Below are positions 32,623 to 41,971 of a stretch of 64,000 nucleotides of DNA, one piece after another; positions within the stretch are counted from its first letter, which is position 1, and the number at the start of each line of letters is the position of its first letter. The translations under genes and the position numbers were made by a program. The notes beneath the pieces were generated by a model. The model saw only the letters and a list, made by a program, of their open reading frames with translations, made no database searches and had not been told where the DNA came from. This stretch comes from Lutibacter oceani (GTDB taxonomy: Bacteria > Bacteroidota > Bacteroidia > Flavobacteriales > Flavobacteriaceae), in contig NZ_QTTQ01000010.1 in assembly GCF_003384935.1 (NCBI RefSeq), forward strand, positions 62,001 to 126,000. The letters are read 5' to 3'.

Positions 32623-33062
32623 TGGCAGGATCACAAGAAACATTTGGTAAAAAAGAAAGAGAAAAGAAAAGACTAAAGAAAAAGAAAGATAAACTTCTTA
32701 GAAAAGAAGAACGAAAAGCTAGCGGACAAGATAGCATGTTTGTTTATGTTGATGAATTTGGTCAATTAACTGATACACCACCAGATCCAGCCAAAAAAAT
32801 TAAAGTTGATGCTGAAAGCATAGAAATTGGTATTCCAAAAAAAGAAGACAGAGAAGAAGAAGCTGCTGTTGACAGACAAGGAAAAGTTTCGTTTTTTGAT
32901 ACTTCAAAAGGTTTTGGTTTTATAATTGATACAGTTTCTCAAGAAAAGTTTTTTGTTCATGTTAGTGGATTGCTGGAAGAAATAAAAGAAAATGATAAAG
33001 TTACTTTTGAACTTGAGAAAGGTTTAAAAGGTATGAATGCCGTAAGAGTTAAAAAGATATAA
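32622..33062 (+). CDS. Cold-shock domain protein with basic N-terminal extension
   Basis: A 146-residue RNA/DNA-binding protein. The N-terminal third is highly basic (KKEREKKRLKKKKDKLLRK), then an acidic linker, then a cold-shock domain (GKVSFFDTSKGFGFI, KFFVHVSGL, RNP-like motifs with aromatic residues). This extended type is widespread in Flavobacteriia, where it acts as an RNA chaperone in the cold. The downstream DEAD-box helicase fits the same physiology, although a terminator separates the two. Confidence 0.9.
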   Translation: MAGSQETFGKKEREKKRLKKKKDKLLRKEERKASGQDSMFVYVDEFGQLTDTPPDPAKKIKVDAESIEIGIPKKEDREEEAAVDRQGKVSFFDTSKGFGFIIDTVSQEKFFVHVSGLLEEIKENDKVTFELEKGLKGMNAVRVKKI

Positions 33063-33083
33063 CTTTAGAAAAATATAAATTTT

Positions 33084-33113
33084 AAAAAAGCTACTTATCT
33101 AGTAGCTTTTTTT
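33084..33113 (+). terminator. Intrinsic terminator after the cold-shock gene
   Basis: A 12-bp stem AAAAAAGCTACT/AGTAGCTTTTTT with a five-base loop and a T-run, 21 bases after the stop. Confidence 0.88.
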
Positions 33114-33152
33114 ATTGCCAAAATTTAACCGATTATACTCATTTAATAAAAG

Positions 33153-33160
33153 TATATTTG
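33153..33160 (+). promoter_or_regulatory. Candidate -7 box for the DEAD-box helicase gene
   Basis: TATATTTG, 20 bases before the ATG at 33181, placed after the preceding terminator. This implies an independent transcript with a short leader. Confidence 0.5.
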
Positions 33161-33180
33161 CAAAATTATAATTAATATTT

Positions 33181-34299
33181 ATGTCAACATTTTTAGAGTT
33201 AGGTATACAAAAAGAATTTGTAAAAGGATTAAACGAGCTTGGAATTAAAAAACCAACAGAAATACAAAATGCAACGATCCCAATTTTATTGAATTCAAAA
33301 ATAGATTTTGTTGGGTTGGCTCAAACAGGAACAGGTAAAACTGCAGCTTTTGGTTTGCCTATTCTACAAGCTATAAATACAGATTCTCAATACATTCAGG
33401 CTTTAATTTTAGCTCCAACAAGAGAATTAGCGCAACAAATAAAAAAACAACTTTTTAAATACACAAAATACGTTGAAAATAAAATTTTTGTTGAAACCGT
33501 TTATGGTGGTGAAAAAATTGAACGTCAAATTCAAAATTTAAAAAGAACTACGCATATTGTGGTTGCTACTCCTGGCAGATTAATTGATTTAATTGAAAAA
33601 GGAGAAATTAATTTAAGTAAAATATCCACTTTAGTACTTGATGAAGCTGATGAAATGTTGAGTATGGGGTTTAAACAAGATTTAAATAGAATTTTAAAAT
33701 ATACCGGAAAAAATAAAAATACCTGGTTGTTTTCGGCTACAATGCCTGAAGAAATAAAACAAATTATTAAAACGTATATGGCAGCTGATGCTGCAAGAAT
33801 TGAAGTTAACAAAAATGCGTTAGTTAACGCAAATATTACACATCATTTTATAAAAACTTCAATTAAAGAGAAACCAGATTTATTAATTAGAATTTTAGAG
33901 CGAAGATCTAATGATAGGGGAATAATTTTTTGTAGAACAAAAGCAGGTACTCAGAATTTAACAACATTGTTAAAAGAAGAAGGTTTTTCAGTTGATGCTT
34001 TAGAAGGAGATATGCAACAAAAAGAGCGAGAAAAAGTAATGCGTGCTTTTAAAAATGGTTGTCTTCAGGTATTAATTTCTACCGATGTTTCTGCACGTGG
34101 TATTGATGTTAATAATTTAGGGTTTGTAATTCATCATCAATTACCTGAGCAATTAGAATATTACACACACAGAAGTGGAAGAACTGCACGTGCCGGTAAA
34201 GCTGGCTTTTCAATTGCACTTATTTTGCCTAATGAATTAGATAGAATTAAAGAAATTCAAAAAGCTCTTGGAATTAAATTTGTTGAAATTTCAATATAA
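33181..34299 (+). CDS. DEAD-box RNA helicase, short RhlE-like form
   Basis: A 372-residue ATP-dependent RNA helicase with the full motif set: Q-motif region KKPTEIQNATIP, AQTGTGKTAA (motif I), PTRELA, TPGRLI, DEAD (motif II), SAT (III), STDVSARGID (V) and HRSGRTARAG (VI). The protein ends soon after domain 2, so the basic C-terminal tail of most RhlE or CsdA proteins is missing and this is a minimal core. It probably unwinds structured RNA in ribosome assembly or cold response. Confidence 0.93.
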   Translation: MSTFLELGIQKEFVKGLNELGIKKPTEIQNATIPILLNSKIDFVGLAQTGTGKTAAFGLPILQAINTDSQYIQALILAPTRELAQQIKKQLFKYTKYVENKIFVETVYGGEKIERQIQNLKRTTHIVVATPGRLIDLIEKGEINLSKISTLVLDEADEMLSMGFKQDLNRILKYTGKNKNTWLFSATMPEEIKQIIKTYMAADAARIEVNKNALVNANITHHFIKTSIKEKPDLLIRILERRSNDRGIIFCRTKAGTQNLTTLLKEEGFSVDALEGDMQQKEREKVMRAFKNGCLQVLISTDVSARGIDVNNLGFVIHHQLPEQLEYYTHRSGRTARAGKAGFSIALILPNELDRIKEIQKALGIKFVEISI

Positions 34300-34404
34300 A
34301 TTGGTTAAATATTTTTACAAATAATTGAACAACCAAAAGATGTATACTTTTTATTAAAGTATTTTAAGTATTTTTATTAAAAACAAACTACTTAGTTTCA
34401 ATAC

Positions 34405-35607
34405 ATGTTTAAATGGTTTAAAAATATTGGTCCTGGTGCGTTGGTTGCTGCTGCATTTATAGGTCCTGGAACAGTAACATTATGCACTTTAGCCGGTGTT
34501 AATTACGGATACTCACTTTTATGGGCAATGACATTGTCAATAATTGCTACCATTGTTTTACAAGGAATGGCAGCACGAGTTGGTATTGTTACTCAAAAAG
34601 GATTGGCAACCGTAATTAAAGAGCAAATTTCTTCACCAATATTAAGAAAATTAGCAATCTTATTAATATTGGCAGCAATTGTTATTGGTAACACAGCCTA
34701 TGAAGCTGGTAATATAAGTGGAGCAGCTTTAGGTATTGAGGCAATATTTGGAAATTCCTCATTCAATTTTTATCCATTTTTAATTGGGCTTATTGCATTT
34801 ATACTTTTATATGTTGGAAATTATAAGTTTTTAGAACGTAGTTTAATTGCCTTAGTGCTTTTAATGAGCTCTTCTTTTTTAATAACTGCAATAATAACCA
34901 AACCTTCATTAAACACGTTATTTAAAGGAATGTTTATACCTTCATTTCCAGAAAATAGTATGTTAACCATTATTGGGTTAATAGGTACAACAGTAGTTCC
35001 ATATAACTTATTTTTACACGCTTCATTAGTAAAAGAACGATGGAAATCAAAATCTGACTTAAAGTTTGCAAAAAAAGACACACTAATTTCAATTATACTT
35101 GGAGGAATAGTTTCAATGGCAATAATTGTTGCAGCATCATCAATAAACAATTCATCAATTACAAATGGTGCTGATCTTGCTCAAGGATTGGCTCCTTTAT
35201 ATGGAGATTTTGCAAAATATTTTTTGGGTATTGGTTTGTTTGCTGCAGGTATTACTTCTGCAATTACAGCTCCTTTGGCTGCTGCTTATGTTGCGAATAG
35301 TTGTTTTGATTGGAATGCTGGATTAAAATCTTTAAAATTTAGAATTGTTTGGAGTATCATACTTATTGTAGGTGTATTATTTTCTTCATTAAAAATTAAT
35401 CCTATTGAAATAATAAAATTTGCCCAAGTTTCAAATGGTATTTTATTGCCAATTATTGCTTTATTTTTACTGTGGGTTGTTAATAAAACTTCGGTATTGG
35501 GTGAGTTTAAAAATAAAGTTTCTCAAAATATTATTTCAGTAATTATAATTTTAATAACCATTATTTTAGGTTTTAAAAGTATTTTAAAAGTGTTTGAAAT
35601 TTTTTAG
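34405..35607 (+). CDS. Nramp-related metal transporter, atypical metal-site residues
   Basis: A 400-residue membrane protein with about 11 TM helices and the Nramp fold: FIGPGTVTLCTLAGVNYGYS in TM1 and TTVVPYNLFLHASLVKERW in TM6. Canonical Nramps have DPGN in TM1 and a Met-Pro-His in TM6 as metal ligands. Here they read GPGT and VPY, so the conserved Asp, Asn and Met are absent. Such changes mark the Nramp-related branch, whose substrates differ from Mn/Fe (Mg in some). Substrate here is undetermined. Single gene. Confidence 0.85.
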   Translation: MFKWFKNIGPGALVAAAFIGPGTVTLCTLAGVNYGYSLLWAMTLSIIATIVLQGMAARVGIVTQKGLATVIKEQISSPILRKLAILLILAAIVIGNTAYEAGNISGAALGIEAIFGNSSFNFYPFLIGLIAFILLYVGNYKFLERSLIALVLLMSSSFLITAIITKPSLNTLFKGMFIPSFPENSMLTIIGLIGTTVVPYNLFLHASLVKERWKSKSDLKFAKKDTLISIILGGIVSMAIIVAASSINNSSITNGADLAQGLAPLYGDFAKYFLGIGLFAAGITSAITAPLAAAYVANSCFDWNAGLKSLKFRIVWSIILIVGVLFSSLKINPIEIIKFAQVSNGILLPIIALFLLWVVNKTSVLGEFKNKVSQNIISVIIILITIILGFKSILKVFEIF

Positions 35608-35737
35608 AGGGGTATTGTTATAATTCGGAAGTTGAAAAAAGTTAAATTATAATGCATATAGTATGTTTTTGCAATAATTAGTTTATTATATGTAACATTT
35701 TTGTAATTTAATCGCCCTATAGAAAAATAAAAAAATC

Positions 35738-36517
35738 ATGAAAACATTTAAATTATTATTTATTGCATTTACAATTTGTTTTACATCACAAATAAATGCT
35801 CAAACGGCTGATGAAATAATTGACACCTACTTTGAAAATACTGGAGGGGTTGAAAATTGGCAAAAAATTGAAGGAATTAAAATGTCTGCAAAAGTAAATC
35901 AAGGTGGAATGGAAATTCCAATTGAAATAACTCAATTAAAAAACGGAAACCAAATGACTGTTATAAACTTTCAAGGAAAAGTTATAAAGCAGGGAGTTTT
36001 TAATGGAGAATCTTTATGGAGTACAAATTTTATGACTCAAAAAGCTGAAAAAAGTAGTCAGGAAGCTACTGATAATATGAAATTAGCAATAAACGATTTT
36101 CCTGATCCTTTTCTAAATTATAAGGATAATGGATATACAGTTGAATTGTTAGGTAATGAAACTATTGATGGAACTGAAACATTTAAAATTAAATTGGTGA
36201 AAAAACCAGTTACAATTGATGGTAAGCAAGAGGAAAATGTGTCGTACTATTTTTTCGATACAGAAAACTTTGTACCAATTGCTGTTCATAGTGAAATAAA
36301 ATCGGGTCAATTTAAGGGACAGATGAGTGAATCAAAATTTAGTGATTACCAAGAGGTTGGTGATATTTATTTCCCATTTTCGCTAACTCAAGGACTTAAA
36401 GATCAACCAGGGCAAGGTATTACAATGGATAAAATTGAGTTAAATCCTACTGTTGATGCTAAGGAATTTGAATTTCCAGAAGAACAACCTGAAACTTCAC
36501 AAGAAAACAAAAACTAA
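35738..36517 (+). CDS. LolA-like outer-membrane lipoprotein-sorting-fold protein
   Basis: A 259-residue exported protein with signal peptide LLFIAFTICFTSQINAQ. The rest follows the pattern of Bacteroidota LolA-fold proteins: ADEIIDTYFENTGGVENW, FQGKVIKQGVFNGESLWSTN and YYFFDTENFVPIAVHSEI. In such proteins the half-barrel binds acyl chains or hydrophobic ligands; a direct role in lipoprotein sorting is not shown. A terminator separates it from the large protein downstream. Confidence 0.8.
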   Translation: MKTFKLLFIAFTICFTSQINAQTADEIIDTYFENTGGVENWQKIEGIKMSAKVNQGGMEIPIEITQLKNGNQMTVINFQGKVIKQGVFNGESLWSTNFMTQKAEKSSQEATDNMKLAINDFPDPFLNYKDNGYTVELLGNETIDGTETFKIKLVKKPVTIDGKQEENVSYYFFDTENFVPIAVHSEIKSGQFKGQMSESKFSDYQEVGDIYFPFSLTQGLKDQPGQGITMDKIELNPTVDAKEFEFPEEQPETSQENKN

Positions 36518-36525
36518 TAATTTTT

Positions 36526-36557
36526 AAACCCCAGTTAAGTGATTAATTGGGTTTTTT
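36526..36557 (+). terminator. Intrinsic terminator after the LolA-like gene
   Basis: Stem AAACCC(C)A(g)TTAA/TTAA(t)TGGGTTT with single mismatches and a T-run, 9 bases after the stop. Confidence 0.7.
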
Positions 36558-36584
36558 ATTTTTACTAACCAAAAATATTTCAAA

Positions 36585-39500
36585 ATGAAAAAAGTAATTT
36601 TTTTATTGGCATTAGGTATTGGTTTACTTCCTTTATTTTCAAATGCACAAGCAACGGATATTATTAGTGCCAAAGATTTATTTGGTGATTTAACAGCACG
36701 TCATATTGGGCCAGCACTAATGAGTGGGCGAATTAACGATTTGGAAGTGCATCCAACTAATTCACGAATAATTTATGCCGGTACTGCTGGTGGTGGTGTA
36801 TGGAAATCAAACGATGCAGGGACAACATTTAATCCAATTTTTGATGATTATTGTCAATCTATTGGTGCCGTAGCTATTGATCCTAGTAATCCAGACAAAA
36901 TTATATATGTTGGTACAGGAGAAACTTGGACACGTAATAGCGTTTCTGTTGGTGATGGCCTATATAAATCTGTTGATGGAGGTGTAAACTGGGAAAAAAT
37001 AGGTTTTGAAAATTCAGAACGTATTGCAAATATTTTAATTAATCCAAAAAATGCTAACGAAATTTATGTTGGTGTTTTAGGAGCACTCTGGTCAGATAGT
37101 GAAGATAGAGGTGTATATAAATCCACAGATGCAGGAATTACCTGGGAAAAAATACTGTATGAAAATGAAAAAACAGGATGTGCAGATTTGATAATGGATC
37201 CTGAGAATCCTGAAATTTTGTATGCTTCAATGTGGGAATTTAGAAGAACAGCTTGGTCTTTTGAATCAGGTGGAGAGCATAGTGCACTCTATAAATCAAC
37301 AGATGCTGGTAAAACTTGGAACAAAATTCACAATGGTTTTCCAAAAGGAAATTTAGGACGTTTAGGTATTGCTGTTGCAGCTTCTAACCCAAGTATACTT
37401 TATACGGTTATTGAAGCTGAAGAGGATGCTAGAAAAGGATTGTATAGAAGTGATGATGCAGGAAATAACTGGACTCAGCTTAATAATGATTTTGGGATAA
37501 CAGTTAGACCATTTTATTTTTCAAGAATTGTGGTAGATCCTAAAAATCCGGATGTAGTTGTAAAAGGAGGTTTAGACGGTTCAATATCACGAGATGGAGG
37601 TAAAACCTTTGTAAGTTTAGGAAGTATGCATAGTGATATTCATGACATAGCTTTTGACATAAATGATTCAGATAGAATGTTTGTAGGTACTGATGGTGGT
37701 ATTTATAGATCTTGGAATGGAGGTACAACAATGGAAATCGTGGAAAATTTGCCTTTATCTCAATTTTATCAAGTTAGTGTTGATGATGCAGAACCATATA
37801 ATATTTATGGCGGTTTACAAGATAACGGTTCTTGGTATGGTCCTTCTTCATCAACTGGAGGAATAAATGCAAGAGATTGGAATTCAATTGGTGGAGGGGA
37901 TGGTTTTAGAGTTTTAAAACATCCTACAAAAAATATTATTTACTCAGAAATGCAAGGAGCAGAAAATGTATGGAGGTATGATGTAGATAATAAACTAGTA
38001 AAAACCATTCAACCATTACCTAAAAAAGGGCATGCAAAATTGCGTTTTAACTGGAATGCTCCAATGGCTATAAGTAAACACCAACCTGATAGATTTTATA
38101 TGGGGAGTCAGTTTGTTCATAAATCTGAAGATATGGGTGAATCTTGGACAATTATTTCGCCAGATTTAACTACCAATGATATAAGTAAACAAGAACAAGA
38201 AAATTCTGGTGGTTTATCTATGGATAATTCTGGAGCAGAAAATCACACAACCATTTTTACAATTACAGAATCTCCATTAGATGAAAATATTATTTGGGTT
38301 GGTACAGATGATGGAAATGTTCAACTTACAAAAGATGGTGGAAAAAACTGGGAAAATACATTAATTGGAATTGATGGTTTACCAGCTAATACTTGGGTGT
38401 ATCATATTGAAGCAAGTGTACATGATAAAGCTACTGCATATGCTGTTTTTGAAGGTCATACAACAGGCGACATGAAACCTTATGCCTATAAAACAACAGA
38501 TTTTGGAAAAACTTGGAAAAATATAATTACAAAAGAAGTTGTAGGTTTTGCCAGAAATATACAAGAGGATTATATAAACCCTGATTTATTGTTTTTAGGA
38601 ACTGAGTTTGGATTGTATATAACCTTAGATGGAGGAAATAGCTGGACTAAATTTACGAATAATATGCCTTCGGTTGCTGTACATTTTATTGAATTACATG
38701 CAAAAACAAATGATTTAATAATGGGAACTCACGGTCGTGGAATTATAATTATTGATGATATTTCTCCACTTCGTGAAATTACGAAAGTTGTATTAGCAAA
38801 AAAAGTCCACTTTTTTAATACAAAACCAACTGTAATGGTTGATCAAAGTGGTTTTTCAGGTAATTTTGGGAATGAAACACAATTTGTTGGTAACAACCCA
38901 ACAAGAGCGGCTCAAATAAAATATTTACTTCCAAAACGTCATACTTTTGGTAAAATGGCACTTGAAATTCAAGATATTGAAGGTAATAAAATTACAACTT
39001 TAAGTCCCGGTAAATCTAAAGGAATTAATATTGTTGATTGGTCATACTCAATAAAACAACCAAAAGTAGCCAAAGGAAAAACTTTTAGTTTTGGAGGTTT
39101 TACATCGCCAAGAGTTACTGCTGGGAAATATAAAGCTGTGCTTACAAAAGGTAAAGATACTTTTGAGCAAATTTTTGAAGTGATTTATGATGAAAATGCC
39201 AATTTAACTTCTAAAGATAGAGAAATTAAGCACAATACAACAATGAAATTGTATAATATGAGTGAAAATCTTGCTTATATGGTTTATGAATTGGATGCTA
39301 TTTTGGAGTCTAATAAATTAAAGAATAAGAAATTAATTTCCAGTTTAAATGACCTTAAAAAATCTTTAGTTATTACAACAGGAGATAATTATGTAGGTTC
39401 CGCAGAGCCTCAGTTAAGAGAAAAATTAGCTGATTTATTCAGCAAACTTGCAAATAGTTATGATAGACCTTCGAGCAATGAATTAGGTAATTTAGCAATT

Positions 39501-39608
39501 TTAGAAGAGAGATTCGAAAAAGCAAATAAAGATTTTGATAAACTTAAAAAGAAGGTAAAACTACCCGATTTAAATTTAAAATCTTTTGATGATTTTATAA
39601 ATGAATAA
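36585..39608 (+). CDS. Large secreted BNR/VPS10-type beta-propeller protein
   Basis: A 1007-residue exported protein (signal IFLLALGIGLLPLFSNAQ) with many Asp-box/BNR repeats of the type YKSTDAGITWEKI, YKSTDAGKTWNKI, YRSDDAGNNWTQL and LTKDGGKNWEN. These form sortilin/VPS10-like or GH74-like propellers. A beta-rich domain and a C-terminal helical stretch (SSLNDLKKSLVITTGDN, FEKANKDFDKLKKKVK) follow. Flavobacterial homologues are annotated as glycosyl hydrolases, but no catalytic pair is demonstrated here. It acts in the periplasm or outside. Confidence 0.85.
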   Translation: MKKVIFLLALGIGLLPLFSNAQATDIISAKDLFGDLTARHIGPALMSGRINDLEVHPTNSRIIYAGTAGGGVWKSNDAGTTFNPIFDDYCQSIGAVAIDPSNPDKIIYVGTGETWTRNSVSVGDGLYKSVDGGVNWEKIGFENSERIANILINPKNANEIYVGVLGALWSDSEDRGVYKSTDAGITWEKILYENEKTGCADLIMDPENPEILYASMWEFRRTAWSFESGGEHSALYKSTDAGKTWNKIHNGFPKGNLGRLGIAVAASNPSILYTVIEAEEDARKGLYRSDDAGNNWTQLNNDFGITVRPFYFSRIVVDPKNPDVVVKGGLDGSISRDGGKTFVSLGSMHSDIHDIAFDINDSDRMFVGTDGGIYRSWNGGTTMEIVENLPLSQFYQVSVDDAEPYNIYGGLQDNGSWYGPSSSTGGINARDWNSIGGGDGFRVLKHPTKNIIYSEMQGAENVWRYDVDNKLVKTIQPLPKKGHAKLRFNWNAPMAISKHQPDRFYMGSQFVHKSEDMGESWTIISPDLTTNDISKQEQENSGGLSMDNSGAENHTTIFTITESPLDENIIWVGTDDGNVQLTKDGGKNWENTLIGIDGLPANTWVYHIEASVHDKATAYAVFEGHTTGDMKPYAYKTTDFGKTWKNIITKEVVGFARNIQEDYINPDLLFLGTEFGLYITLDGGNSWTKFTNNMPSVAVHFIELHAKTNDLIMGTHGRGIIIIDDISPLREITKVVLAKKVHFFNTKPTVMVDQSGFSGNFGNETQFVGNNPTRAAQIKYLLPKRHTFGKMALEIQDIEGNKITTLSPGKSKGINIVDWSYSIKQPKVAKGKTFSFGGFTSPRVTAGKYKAVLTKGKDTFEQIFEVIYDENANLTSKDREIKHNTTMKLYNMSENLAYMVYELDAILESNKLKNKKLISSLNDLKKSLVITTGDNYVGSAEPQLREKLADLFSKLANSYDRPSSNELGNLAILEERFEKANKDFDKLKKKVKLPDLNLKSFDDFINE

Positions 39609-39616
39609 TTATTATT

Positions 39617-39649
39617 AAAAGGCTGTTTAAATATTAGGCAGCCTTTTTT
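39617..39649 (+). terminator. Intrinsic terminator after the propeller gene
   Basis: A nine-bp stem AAAAGGCTG/CAGCCTTTT with a 13-base loop and a T-run, eight bases after the stop. Confidence 0.78.
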
Positions 39650-39664
39650 AATAAATATCTTACT

Positions 39665-40381
39665 ATGAAAAAAATAGCCATTAATTGTGATGTTGGAGAA
39701 GGTTTAGATAATGAAAATGATTTAATGCCTTTTATACAATCTTGTAATATTGCTTGTGGATCACACGCTGGTAATGAGCAAATTATGGATAAAATTGTTA
39801 AGTTAGCAATAAAACACAAAGTTAAAATTGGTGCGCATCCTTCATATCCTGATCCAGCTAATTTTGGAAGAAAATCTATTGAGATAACTTCAGAAAAATT
39901 ACAAAAATCTATTCAAAATCAAGTAAATACTTTAAACGAAATAATTAAATCTAATAATGGAATTTTAAACCATATAAAACCACACGGAGCGTTGTATAAT
40001 GATATTGCTAAAAATAATAAGTTGTCATTGACTTTTTTAGAGGGAATTAGTGCATTTAAAGATGAAGTAAAATTGTATGTGCCTTTTAACTCTGTAATCG
40101 CTAAAAATGCATTAAAAAATGGATTTAAAATTGAGTATGAAGCTTTTGCTGATAGAAATTACAATATTGATTTAAGTTTGGTTTCAAGAAATAAAAGAAA
40201 TGCAATTATTCATTCTTCCAAAGAAGTTTTAAAACATATTTCAGAAATATTTAACAATGAGGTTGTTACTACAGTTACAGGAACTAAAGTACCAATAAAA
40301 GCAACTACTTTTTGTGTGCATTCTGATAATGAAAATGCTTTAGAAATTGTAGAAGCTATTCATAAATTTTACCATTCATGA
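39665..40381 (+). CDS. pxpA: 5-oxoprolinase subunit A (LamB/YcsF family)
   Basis: A 238-residue member of the LamB/YcsF family. With PxpB and PxpC it hydrolyses 5-oxoproline to glutamate using ATP, removing a spontaneously formed damage product of glutamine and glutamate. NCDVGEGLDNENDLMPFI and CNIACGSHAGNEQIMD are the diagnostic N-terminal blocks, and KIGAHPSYPD follows. Its stop overlaps the pxpB start by four bases (ATGA), so the genes are coupled. Confidence 0.95.
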   Translation: MKKIAINCDVGEGLDNENDLMPFIQSCNIACGSHAGNEQIMDKIVKLAIKHKVKIGAHPSYPDPANFGRKSIEITSEKLQKSIQNQVNTLNEIIKSNNGILNHIKPHGALYNDIAKNNKLSLTFLEGISAFKDEVKLYVPFNSVIAKNALKNGFKIEYEAFADRNYNIDLSLVSRNKRNAIIHSSKEVLKHISEIFNNEVVTTVTGTKVPIKATTFCVHSDNENALEIVEAIHKFYHS

Positions 40382-41124
40382 ATTTAAAATTAAGTTCATA
40401 TAATCTAGAATTTAAGCAATTTGGTAAAGACGCAATTTTAATTGAATGGCCAAAAGAAATTTCAGAAGAAATTCTTTTAGATATTCGAAATTTTGTTTTT
40501 GAAATTGAAAAACAAAAACTTCAATATATAATTGATATAAACTTCGTATATTACTCTTTATTAATTACTTATGATTCAGATGAGGTGGGGTATTTAGATT
40601 TTAAAAATGTATTAAATCTATTATATTTTAAAAGAAATTCAATAAGTAATGTAACAAAATTTGTTTGGCATATTCCTGTTTGTTATGATGAAATATTTGG
40701 GTTCGATTTGCATTTTTTAGCTTTTGAAAAAAAGTGTACAGTAAAAGATATTGTTACATTACATTGCAGTACTAATTACGTGGTTTATGGAATCGGTTTT
40801 TTACCTGGATTTTTATATTTAGGCGGTTTATCAGAAAAATTGCATTACCCAAGAAGAATACAACCAAGGTTAAAAGTTCCGATGGGTTCTATTGGCATTG
40901 GAGGCACACAAACCGGTATTTATCCTAAAAATTCACCAGGTGGTTGGCAAATTATTGGTAAAACACCTATCACTATTTTTAACAGTAATAATAAAATTCC
41001 TATTGAGATTGAACCTGGAGATGAAATTAGGTTTTTAAATATTTCATTAAATGAGTTTGAGGTAATTGAAAAAAAATGTAAGGCAGGTAATTATGAATTG
41101 TATAAAGAGATTTTAAATGATTAA
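40378..41124 (+). CDS. pxpB: 5-oxoprolinase subunit B
   Basis: A 248-residue protein of the allophanate-hydrolase-subunit-1 (KipI) family, probably handling ATP-dependent phosphorylation in the 5-oxoprolinase complex. GIGFLPGFLYLGGL and the PRRIQPRLKVPMGSIGIGG and TGIYPKNSPGGWQIIGKTP blocks are typical. It overlaps pxpA by four and pxpC by eight bases. KipI itself inhibits a sporulation kinase in Bacillus, but this three-gene context points to the metabolic role. Confidence 0.94.
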   Translation: MNLKLSSYNLEFKQFGKDAILIEWPKEISEEILLDIRNFVFEIEKQKLQYIIDINFVYYSLLITYDSDEVGYLDFKNVLNLLYFKRNSISNVTKFVWHIPVCYDEIFGFDLHFLAFEKKCTVKDIVTLHCSTNYVVYGIGFLPGFLYLGGLSEKLHYPRRIQPRLKVPMGSIGIGGTQTGIYPKNSPGGWQIIGKTPITIFNSNNKIPIEIEPGDEIRFLNISLNEFEVIEKKCKAGNYELYKEILND

Positions 41125-41971
41125 AGTATTAAAATCTGGACTATATACGAGTATTCAAGATACTGGAAGAGTAGGTTTTAGAAACCTTGGGGTACCTTTA
41201 AGCGGTGCTATGGACAGTATTTCAGCTGGTTTTGCAAATGCATTATTGAATAACAAGAAAAATGATGCAGTACTGGAAATAACAATGTTAGGCCCAAAGT
41301 TAGAATTTTTTAAAACTACTCAAATAGCAATTTCAGGAGCTGAGATTTCTCCCAAAATAAATAATATTTCAATTTTAAATAATAAAGTGTACACTATTAA
41401 TAGTGGCGATGTACTTTCTTTTGGAAAACTAATAAAAGGTGTACGTGCCTATTTGGCTGTTAAAGGTGGTTTTAAAACCGAAATAGTACTTAAAAGTAGG
41501 TCTTTTTATGATGGAATTACTTCAAAAGATATTTTTAAAGAAAATGATTTTATTAACATTGATAAATGGAATCCAAATAAAATAAATACAACTGGAGGAC
41601 TCCTAAAAAATAAAATACAATTTTTTGAAACCTCAATTATAGAAGTTTACAAAGGTCCTGAGTTAGAATTATTTGATAAAAAGCAGCAGGAATTGTTATT
41701 AGTTAGTAATTTTACTATAGGAAATACATCAAATAGAATGGGGTATAGGCTTGAAGAAATTGTTTTGAAGCATTCAAAATCAATGATTACGAGTCCAGTT
41801 TTACCGGGAACAGTACAATTAACACCAGAAGGCAAATTAATTGTTTTAATGAAAGATGCTCAAACAACTGGAGGTTATCCAAGAGTTTTTCAGTTAACAG
41901 AAAAATCAATAGCAATTTTAGCTCAAAAAGCCACGGGATCAATTTTTAATTTTAAACTAATTTCAATTTAA
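41117..41971 (+). CDS. pxpC: 5-oxoprolinase subunit C (KipA/biotin-dependent carboxyltransferase family)
   Basis: A 284-residue partner of PxpB in the allophanate-hydrolase-subunit-2 family. SIQDTGRVGFRNLGVPLSGA and the late PVLPGTVQLTPEGKLIVLMK and TTGGYPR blocks are characteristic. Together pxpABC is complete and short-spaced. The last nine bases overlap the convergent GH5 gene, so the two transcripts run into each other; no terminator separates them. Confidence 0.94.
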   Translation: MIKVLKSGLYTSIQDTGRVGFRNLGVPLSGAMDSISAGFANALLNNKKNDAVLEITMLGPKLEFFKTTQIAISGAEISPKINNISILNNKVYTINSGDVLSFGKLIKGVRAYLAVKGGFKTEIVLKSRSFYDGITSKDIFKENDFINIDKWNPNKINTTGGLLKNKIQFFETSIIEVYKGPELELFDKKQQELLLVSNFTIGNTSNRMGYRLEEIVLKHSKSMITSPVLPGTVQLTPEGKLIVLMKDAQTTGGYPRVFQLTEKSIAILAQKATGSIFNFKLISI

